Source of the DNA: Streptomyces seoulensis
GTDB lineage: Bacteria; Actinomycetota; Actinomycetes; Streptomycetales; Streptomycetaceae
Length of the DNA stretch: 64,000 bases
Reading direction: 5' to 3'
NCBI GenBank assembly: GCA_013364255.1
Contig: CP054936.1
Span: forward strand, 7,706,353-7,770,352
Position numbers and translations under genes: made by a program. Below are positions 57,730-64,000 of the stretch, piece by piece; the first letter of the stretch is position 1, and every line of letters begins with the position of its first letter. The notes under the pieces were generated by a model, which worked only from the letters and a program-made list of their open reading frames with translations, was not told where the DNA came from and did no database searches.

Positions 57730-59339
57730 GCTCGACCATCCTGACCGGCGGCCCCGTCCGCACCATGACCGGCGACGGTCACACGCCCGAGGCGGTGCTG
57801 ATCCACGACGGCGTGGTGCGGGCGGTCGGCACCCTCACCGAGACGCGCCGCTCGGCGTACGAGACACCCGAGATCGTCGACCTCGACGGCCGCACCCTGA
57901 TGCCGGGCTTCGTCGACGCGCACGCCCACACCATCCTGCACGGCTCGGCGATCGACTGGGTGGACCTCTCCGGCGCCCGCGGCATCGGCGACGTCGTGCG
58001 CCTGCTGGCCGAGCGTGCCGCCGCGCGCCCCGGTGAGGCCGTCCGCGGCTATGGCTACGACCAGTCCAAGCTGGTCGAGGGCCGGCACCCGTCGGCGGCC
58101 GACCTCGACCGGGTGACACGTGACCGCGTGGTCCAGATCCAGCACGCCAGCGGGCACGGCTACGTGGTCAACACGCTCGCCCTGCGGCAGGCGAACATCA
58201 CCGCCGCGACCCCGACGCCGCTCGGCGGCAGGATCGACCGCGACGCCGACGGAGAGCCGACGGGTGTCCTCTTCGACTCCGCGTGCGACCTGCTGACCGG
58301 CGCCGAGGGCGTCAAGGTGCGCAACCACGGGCCCAACTTCCACCTCCCGATGACGCACGCCGAGATCGACCACCTCTTCGACCTCGGCCAGCGCTCGCTC
58401 CTGGCGGCCGGCATCACCACGATGTGCGACGCCCAGGTCACGCAGCTGGAGATGGACGCCTACCTGCGGGCGCGGGACGAGGGCCGGCTGCGGATGCGCA
58501 CCGAGATGCTGGCGCTGTCGAGCAACCTCGAACACCTCACCGGGCTCGGCATGAGCTCGCGGCTGGGCGACGACCAGCTCCGGCTGTGGGGCGTCAAGCT
58601 CTACGCCGACGGCTCGGTCATCGCGCGTACGGCGTACCTCAACGGGCACGCCTGCTGCGGAAAGCCCTCGCCCGACGGCTACCTGTACCACGAGCCCGAG
58701 GAACTCGCCGCCCTCATCACCACGGCCCACCGCCTCGGCCTGAGCACGGCCACCCACGCCCAGGGTCCGCTGCCGATCGGCGTGGTCCTCGACGCCGTCG
58801 CCGACGCCCGCGCCGAACGGCCGCGCACCGGCCTGGTGCACCGCATCGAGCACTGCGGCTTCCCGACCGGCGAGCAGATCGGCCGGATGGCCGGCCTGAA
58901 CGTCGTGCCGGTGCCGCAGCCGATGCAGGTGAGCCTCTACGGCGACTCGCTGATGGACGAGTTCGGCGAGTTCGGCGGCCGGTTCTACCCGTACGGCGAG
59001 TTCGAGCGGGCCGGCGTCCCGGTCGTCATCTCCTCCGACGCGCCGGTGACCATGCCCAACCCGCTGGAGGCGGTGTGGGCCGCGGTCACCCGTGAGACCC
59101 TCGGCGGCGCCGTCTCGGGCGACGCGGCGCAGCAGGCCGGCCGCGCCAACGCGCTGCGCGGCGTCACCGTCACTCCGGCGCGGATGCTGGGCCGCCAGGA
59201 CATCGGCGTCATCCGCCCCGGCGCCAGGGCCGACCTCGTGTTCCTCGACGCGGACCCCGTCACGGTGCCGGTCGAACGGCTGCCCAAGGTCGGCGTGACC
59301 GAGTCGTGGATCGGCGGAGAGGAGGTCGTCCTCGGCTAG
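57726..59339 (+). CDS. YtcJ-like amidohydrolase
   Basis: 537 residues, start ATG 57726 overlapping the permease stop. It has the metal-binding HxH in GFVDAHAHTILHG, further ligand candidates in STATHAQGPLP and HRIEHCGF, and Asp in VVISSDAPVTMPNPLEAVWAAV, closing with the composite domain IGVIRPGARADLVFLDADP. YtcJ-like enzymes (Amidohydro_3) hydrolyse amides or related C-N bonds of mostly unknown substrates. Coupling to an NCS1 permease and an Lrp regulator suggests uptake and hydrolysis of a cyclic amide or nucleobase-like nitrogen source. The substrate is not identified. Confidence 0.9.
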   Translation: MSSTILTGGPVRTMTGDGHTPEAVLIHDGVVRAVGTLTETRRSAYETPEIVDLDGRTLMPGFVDAHAHTILHGSAIDWVDLSGARGIGDVVRLLAERAAARPGEAVRGYGYDQSKLVEGRHPSAADLDRVTRDRVVQIQHASGHGYVVNTLALRQANITAATPTPLGGRIDRDADGEPTGVLFDSACDLLTGAEGVKVRNHGPNFHLPMTHAEIDHLFDLGQRSLLAAGITTMCDAQVTQLEMDAYLRARDEGRLRMRTEMLALSSNLEHLTGLGMSSRLGDDQLRLWGVKLYADGSVIARTAYLNGHACCGKPSPDGYLYHEPEELAALITTAHRLGLSTATHAQGPLPIGVVLDAVADARAERPRTGLVHRIEHCGFPTGEQIGRMAGLNVVPVPQPMQVSLYGDSLMDEFGEFGGRFYPYGEFERAGVPVVISSDAPVTMPNPLEAVWAAVTRETLGGAVSGDAAQQAGRANALRGVTVTPARMLGRQDIGVIRPGARADLVFLDADPVTVPVERLPKVGVTESWIGGEEVVLG

Positions 59340-59462
59340 CGCCGCCGTGATCGGCGAGCGCACCCCGGGCCCCGAACGGTCCGAGGCGCGGGGACTTCGC
59401 CGCGTGCCGAGGTGGCTGCCGGGACGACGGCCGCACGGGCGGGATGCGCGGCGCGACGCCTG

Positions 59463-60257
59463 TCACCGGTCGACGTCGGGCGCCGGCACGTCCGCCGGCA
59501 GGAACGTCACGTGCGGACGGCCTGTGCGGGGATGCACGGCGACCTCGGCGCTCACCTCGTAGACCTCCGCCAGCAGGCGTGCGGTGAGCACCTCCTGCGG
59601 CGGTCCGGACGCGACGACACCGCCGTCGCGCAGGACGTACAGGCGATCGCAGTAGTAGGCGGCCAGGTTGAGGTCGTGCAGGGCGACCAGGACCGTCGCG
59701 GACAGCCGGCGCAGCGCGGTCAGGATCTCCAACTGGTGCCGGATGTCGAGGTGATTGGTCGGTTCGTCCAGGACGAGCAGCGACGGCTGCTGGGCCAGGG
59801 CCCGGGCGATCAGCACCCGTTGCCGTTCGCCGCCGGAGAGCCTCTCGAAGAGGCGGTCCGCCAGAGTGACGGCGTCGACCGAGGAGAGCGCCGCGTCGAT
59901 CAGCGCGACGTCCTCGGCCGTGTCGCCGGACAGCAGGCGCTTGTGCGGGGTGCGGCCCATCGCGACCACCTCACGCACCGTCAGATCGATCCCGGACGGG
60001 GGGTCCTGCACCACCGCGGCCAGGGTCCGCGCGAGTCGGCGCGGGGACAGCGACCAGGCGTCGGCGCCATCGACGAGGACCCTCCCGGTCTCCGGCCGCA
60101 GCACGCGGTAGACGGCGCGCAGCAGGCTGGACTTGCCGCTGCCGTTCGGACCGACGAGGCCGATCGTCTCGCCCTCGCCGGCCGCCAAGGTGACGTCGTG
60201 GACCAGCCGCCGGGCGCCCGCCGTGAGCGTGAGGCCCTCGACGTGGAGTCCGGTCAT
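59463..60257 (-). CDS. btuD: ABC transporter ATP-binding protein, B12/siderophore (FecE/BtuD) family
   Basis: 264 residues. Walker A GPNGSGKSS, Q-loop AVVQD, signature LSGGERQRV, Walker B LLVLDEPTNHLD and switch His in VALHDLNLAAYYCD are in FecE/BtuD order. Its start codon overlaps the permease stop (60254-60257). The cobalamin riboswitch upstream of the operon makes corrinoid import the likely role; without it, siderophore uptake would be equally plausible. Confidence 0.85.
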   Translation of the reverse strand: MTGLHVEGLTLTAGARRLVHDVTLAAGEGETIGLVGPNGSGKSSLLRAVYRVLRPETGRVLVDGADAWSLSPRRLARTLAAVVQDPPSGIDLTVREVVAMGRTPHKRLLSGDTAEDVALIDAALSSVDAVTLADRLFERLSGGERQRVLIARALAQQPSLLVLDEPTNHLDIRHQLEILTALRRLSATVLVALHDLNLAAYYCDRLYVLRDGGVVASGPPQEVLTARLLAEVYEVSAEVAVHPRTGRPHVTFLPADVPAPDVDR

Positions 60258-61357
60258 GCCGCGCCTCCCGCGCTCCGACGGGCGTCGCGCCGCATCAGCC
60301 ACAGGAAGAACGGTCCTCCGCACAGAGCGGTGAGGACGCCGACCGGGATCTCCTGCGGTGCCGCGACGGTCCGCGCGGCGATGTCCGCCAGGACGAGAAA
60401 CGCCGCACCGCCCAGAGCCGCGGCCGGCAGCACGCGCCGGTGATCGCCGCCGACGAGCAGCCGTACGATGTGCGGCAGCATCAGGCCGACGAAGCCGATC
60501 GGCCCCGCCGCCGCCACCAGCACCCCGGTGACGAGCGAGACGAGGACGAACATCCGGGCCCGGAACCGTGCCACGTCCAGACCCAGGGTCGCCGCGGCCT
60601 CCTCCCCGGAGAGCAGCAGGTTCAGGTGCGGGGCCTGCGCCATGAGGACGGCGATGCCGAGCAGCAGCGCCAGACCCGGCAGCCACAGTGCCCGCCAGGA
60701 CACCCCGCCCAGACCGCCCAGGGTCCAGGCGAGGACGGTGCGCGCCTCGTTGCCGTTGTCCGCCGTCAGGAGCAGCAGGTTCAGCAGCGCGCTGAGCACC
60801 GACGCGACCGCGACCCCGGCCAGGATCAGGCGCAGCGAGGTGAGGCGACCGCCGGTGCGCGCGGCGGCGTACACGAGCACCAGCGCGCCCAGCGCGCCCG
60901 TGAACGCGGCCGCCGACAGTGACACCGCCCCGAAGACGCTCACCCCGAACACGATGACCGCGACCGCGCCGAGCGAGGCCCCGGAGGACACCCCGAGAAG
61001 GTACGGCTCGGCGAGCGGGTTGCGCACCAGCGCCTGCAGCGCCGTACCCACGACGGCGAGGCCCGCGCCGGTGACCGCGCCGAGCAGGACGCGTGGTCCG
61101 CGTACGTCGAGGACGATCGTCTCCCGCGCCCGGGTCCAGGTGGGCTCGCTCCAGTCGGCGCCGAGGGCGTGCGTGACGATGCCCCACACCTGGCCGGGCG
61201 GCACATGCACCGAGCCGAGGCAGAGCCCGGCGGTCAGCGAGACGACCAGGAGCACGGCGAGCACGGCCAGGACGGCGGTGAACGACGTCCGGCTCGACGT
61301 TCCCCGGCCTTGCCTCGCCGCGGCACTGCTCTCGGCGTCCGTGGCGGGCGGTGTCAC
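60254..61357 (-). CDS. btuC: ABC transporter permease, FecCD/BtuC family
   Basis: 367 residues from GTG 61357, overlapping the binding-protein stop (GTGA). About nine to ten helices; VRGPRVLLGAVTGAGLAVVGTALQALVRNPLAEPYLLGVSSGASLGAV and GFVGLMLPHIVRLLVGGDHRRVLPAAALGGA are FecCD hallmarks. It forms the membrane channel of the riboswitch-controlled importer. An N-terminal Ser/Thr-rich cytoplasmic tail of about 25 residues precedes helix 1. Confidence 0.87.
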   Translation of the reverse strand: MTPPATDAESSAAARQGRGTSSRTSFTAVLAVLAVLLVVSLTAGLCLGSVHVPPGQVWGIVTHALGADWSEPTWTRARETIVLDVRGPRVLLGAVTGAGLAVVGTALQALVRNPLAEPYLLGVSSGASLGAVAVIVFGVSVFGAVSLSAAAFTGALGALVLVYAAARTGGRLTSLRLILAGVAVASVLSALLNLLLLTADNGNEARTVLAWTLGGLGGVSWRALWLPGLALLLGIAVLMAQAPHLNLLLSGEEAAATLGLDVARFRARMFVLVSLVTGVLVAAAGPIGFVGLMLPHIVRLLVGGDHRRVLPAAALGGAAFLVLADIAARTVAAPQEIPVGVLTALCGGPFFLWLMRRDARRSAGGAA

Positions 61358-62430
61358 TTGAAGCTCTCCGGGTGCAGCCCGCGCGCCAGGCCGCTCACCG
61401 CGTCCGCCGAGCGGACGCCGACCAGGGTGTCGGTCAGCGGGAGCACGACGAAGCGCTTGTTCCTGATCGCCGGTACGTCGGCGAGGGCGGGCTGGGACAG
61501 CAGGAACTCCCTCTTCCGGGCGACGCTGGTGCCCGCGTAGTCGTAGAGGGCGATGACGTCGGGCCTGCGGTCGACGACCTGCTCCCACGAGACGTCGCCG
61601 AACACCTCGTCCAGGTCGGAGAAGACGTTCCTGCCGCCGGCCAGCTTGATCAGCTCGTTGCCCAGGCCCTTGCCGCCCGCCGTGAAAGCGGACTTGTCGC
61701 CGCTGTCGTAGACGAACACGGAGACGTCCCGCGCGTCCCGCACGCCCTCACTCGCCTTGTCGACCCGCTCGCGGAGCTCGGAGACGAGGGCGGAGGCGCG
61801 GTCGGAGACGCCGAAGATCTCGCCGACCGTGCGTATCTCGGCATACGTGTCCTCCATGGTCACCCCCTTCTCGCCGGCGCAGTTCTCCCGGTTGAGGTAG
61901 GTGTCGATGCCCGAGTCGGCGAACGCCTTGCGCGAGCGGCCCTCCTTCTCCGCGAACGCGCTGGCGTAGCCGCCGTAGACGAAGTCGGGATCGGTGTCGA
62001 GGACCTTCTCGAACGACGGTGCCTCCTTCGACAGCTGCGGGATCGACGTGAAGTCCTCACGGAGGCCGGGCAGGACCGCCGAGTCGGGGTACGCCGTGCC
62101 GACCATCCGGTCCTTCAGCTTCAGCGAGAGCATCAGCTCGGCCGGGTGCTGATGAATGGTCACGGCACGGGACGGAGGCTTGGTGTACGTCGTCGTCACA
62201 CCGCAGTTGTCGACGGTGACGGGGAAGCCCCTCACCGCCGAGGCGCCTGCCTTCGGGGAGCCGGCGGCGGCGCCGGACGAGCCGCAGCCGGCGGTCAGCA
62301 GGAGCGCCGACACGGCGGTGACGGCCGCGACAAGACGCGCCGGCCGGTGCCCGCGCGAGGCCGTGGACACCGGTGCGCCCATGGACGACGGGGAGAACGA
62401 GTGAAGGGGACGGCTGTGACCGTCGTACAT
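61354..62430 (-). CDS. btuF: ABC transporter substrate-binding lipoprotein, BtuF/FepB-like
   Basis: 358 residues from ATG 62430, preceded by GCAGGAGG. The signal sequence ends with a lipobox LLLTAGC. The mature part is the helical-linker fold of class III binding proteins: RAVTIHQHPAELMLSLKLKDRMVGTAYPD, then PDFVYGGYASAF and RRPDVIALYDYAG, with the C-terminal lobe ending VRSADAVSGLARGLHPESFK. It is the first gene behind the cobalamin riboswitch and heads the three-gene operon. The start codon lies about 38 bp after the end of the riboswitch core, so control may act on translation. Confidence 0.87.
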   Translation of the reverse strand: MYDGHSRPLHSFSPSSMGAPVSTASRGHRPARLVAAVTAVSALLLTAGCGSSGAAAGSPKAGASAVRGFPVTVDNCGVTTTYTKPPSRAVTIHQHPAELMLSLKLKDRMVGTAYPDSAVLPGLREDFTSIPQLSKEAPSFEKVLDTDPDFVYGGYASAFAEKEGRSRKAFADSGIDTYLNRENCAGEKGVTMEDTYAEIRTVGEIFGVSDRASALVSELRERVDKASEGVRDARDVSVFVYDSGDKSAFTAGGKGLGNELIKLAGGRNVFSDLDEVFGDVSWEQVVDRRPDVIALYDYAGTSVARKREFLLSQPALADVPAIRNKRFVVLPLTDTLVGVRSADAVSGLARGLHPESFK

Positions 62431-62465
62431 GGAAAGCCTCCTGCGGAGTCCGCGCTCCTCGGATC

Positions 62466-62620
62466 GGGCCCGCGGCAGGTCAGTGACCTGACTCCCGCGC
62501 ACACCCTCCCGGGGGAGGGTGTGCGCGGTCACAGTGGCGGGACCGCGCCGGATTCGCACCGGCTTCCTGGCTCCTGCCGCGGCTTTGACCTGGTGATCGT
62601 ACGTAATGACCAGGTAAAAG
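62466..62620 (-). promoter_or_regulatory. Cobalamin (B12) riboswitch
   Basis: On the minus strand the B12 box is clear at 62567-62529 (gaagccggtgcgaatccgg, then cgcggtcccgccactgtga). A 13-bp variable hairpin follows at 62526-62497, then gggagtcaggtcactgacctgcc, the usual 3' end. The flanks ccgcggcagg and cctgccgcgg pair to close the core. A further dyad (ACCTGGT/ACCAGGT) lies at about 62588-62616 on the promoter side. Cobalamin binding normally represses uptake genes. The 5' limit is approximate. Confidence 0.9.
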
Positions 62621-62746
62621 AGAAAGCCGGGTCGGGCCGGTGGTGAAGTGACCGCAGCGCCGCGCCGGACGGTGATACACGTAGTCTTCCCCCGAGACGA
62701 AGAAGGTCTGCGGTGTACAAGTGGGCCGTCAGCAGGGGGAGTTCGC

Positions 62747-63899
62747 ATGAGGCACCGTTCCACTTCACTCTCGAAGGGCTTGGGCGCCGCGGCGCTCGGG
62801 GCCATGGCTGTCGCCTACGGGAGCGCACTCGTCCCAAAGGACGCGGACGGGGCGCGTTGGGAGGTTCTCGTCCCGTTGGCGGTGAGCGGTCTGCTGGCCG
62901 GCTGTTGGGTTCTGGCGGTGCGGAGCGCGCCTCTCGTGACGCGTGTGCCCGCTGTCCCCGCCCGTGCCGGGATACCCGCCGCGCTGGGCTCGATACGGCG
63001 CGACTGGGGGCACATCGCGATGGCGTATCTCGTCATCTGGGCCCCGTTCGTCGCCGGTGCGGCGGCTCAGCACGGCTCGGGGTCGTCCCTCGGCGGCCTC
63101 TGGTGTGCGCTGACCGCCCTCTTCGCCCTTGTGCTCTCCTGCTACGCCCTCGCGCTGGTCACCTCGCGACTGGGCCCCGGACAGAAGGTTCTGCGGGCCG
63201 ACGCCGCGGCAGGCCGCGTGTACGCGGTGCGGGCCCGGTTCGGCGACGCGGTCCGTGAGCAGTACCGCCGGCCCACCGGCACCGGCACGGGCGACATCAG
63301 CACCATCGACTCCTACTATGCCGAGCTGTCGCCCGAGAGTGAGGACGGCGGGCCCGCAGTGCGCCCGACCGTGCGCCTCGCCTCCATGCGCGGCGACAGC
63401 TTCCGGATCAACCTCGGCGACAAGCACCTGTCCCACGCCGCCGCCGAACTGGCCGGACACAGCGGATGGCTGTGCTGGCCCAGCCGCTGGAAGGACCTCG
63501 CGGGCACGGACAAGGATCGCCATGTCGCCGCGGCCTTCGTCACCGACACCGGGCACGTCGTGTGGGGGGCACACCCGGCAGGACGACTGGACGACGTGGC
63601 TGCGCGGCGAGCTCGCACCCGTACGCGAAACCGACCCCACCCTCTCCGCCGAGGTGCTCCCCTCGCCGTCCCGTTTCCTCCCAGCGGCACACGGCGTCAG
63701 CCTGCTCTACGCCGCCGCCGCGGCGCTCCTGACCATCCCCTACCTCGTCGGAGCGGTCCCCTTCGGCGTAGGCATCGGCCTGGGCGCGGCCGCAGGGCTC
63801 ACAGGTCTCGTCGCCGGCGTACGGATGGCAAACGGCGCCAAGATACTGGACCCGGAGCTGTGGACCACACGCCAGGAATCGCACCCCTCGCTGCGGTAG
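62747..63899 (+). pseudogene. Membrane protein gene with a frameshift in a G6 run
   Basis: From ATG 62747 (RBS-like aggggg, family unknown) the product has four hydrophobic segments in its first half (LGAAALGAMAVAYGSALV, VLVPLAVSGLLAGCWVL, IAMAYLVIWAPFVAG, CALTALFALVLSCYALAL) and a soluble middle part. At the G run 63564-63569 the frame turns into Arg-rich nonsense. The frame shifted by one restores DDWTTWLRGELAPVRETDPTL and two more membrane helices (LLYAAAAALLTIPYLVGAV, GIGLGAAAGLTGLVAGV), ending at 63899. Five Gs instead of six would make one intact protein of about 384 residues. It could be a sequencing error or a real inactivation. Confidence 0.75.
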
Positions 63900-64000
63900 A
63901 AGGCCGACTTGGCATGCCGTGACCCTCGGCCCGCTTCTCGGCGTGTGCGGTCGCGTGGCTCACGGTCCCGTCGTCGCTCACGGCGCCTGGGTATTCGGGC
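63900..64000. other. Right edge of the window
   Basis: The last 101 bp show no gene. Any gene starting here would lie outside the window. Confidence 0.5.

Overview
The window is high-GC actinobacterial chromosome, almost certainly Streptomyces. The evidence is extreme third-position GC, modular type I PKS genes, an AfsR/SARP-type regulator, GTG starts, leaderless promoters and a Cys-rich sulfur leader peptide. All positions, domains and repeats below were read by eye; no database search was run.

Region 1 (1-21409) is the 3' part of a modular type I PKS cluster. Gene A enters from the left edge and carries [AT]-ACP followed by two KS-AT-DH-KR-ACP modules. Gene B is KS-AT-ACP, but its AT carries a 272-bp out-of-frame deletion. 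Gene C is KS-AT-DH-KR-ACP with a C-terminal thioester reductase (R) domain, so the chain should leave as an aldehyde or alcohol. All intact AT domains look malonyl-specific. Region 2 (21410-31695) holds probable tailoring, export and control genes: an HxlR regulator, a DHA2-type MFS exporter, an acyl-CoA-dehydrogenase-fold flavoprotein, an NmrA-like reductase, a PPOX-fold flavoprotein, a large AfsR-like SARP regulator and a small unknown protein. Two regulatory patterns stand out: eight tandem 11-bp units at 21570-21657, and a 31-bp element shared by the HxlR/MFS and PPOX promoters. Region 1 plus 2 resembles the reductive-release PKS logic of coelimycin and of streptazone/argimycin-type piperidine alkaloids, but no aminotransferase lies in the window.

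Region 3 (31996-36092) is a sulfonate import and desulfonation operon (permease, binding protein, ATPase, TauD-type dioxygenase) behind a leaderless 23-residue Cys-containing leader peptide. Region 4 (36102-47587) has a beta-propeller/amidohydrolase fusion, an inositol catabolism operon (iolC-iolB-iolD) with a divergent IolE/IolI-type isomerase, a GPP34-family gene, a cupin, a small membrane protein and a MarR regulator.

Region 5 (47708-55158) begins with tRNA-Pro(GGG) and ends with an imperfect copy of the tRNA 3' half plus its terminator. This is the layout left by a tRNA-targeting mobile element. The roughly 7.3 kb between holds an AraC regulator, a secreted peptidoglycan-binding protein and a 1485-residue secreted protein that joins a lytic-transglycosylase-like domain to a NucA/NucB-type DNase domain. 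No integrase was seen.

Region 6 (55228-63899) has a duplicated-domain Lrp/AsnC regulator divergent from an NCS1 permease and YtcJ-like amidohydrolase pair. It also has a BtuFCD-type ABC operon behind a cobalamin riboswitch, and a membrane protein gene broken by a frameshift in a G6 run.
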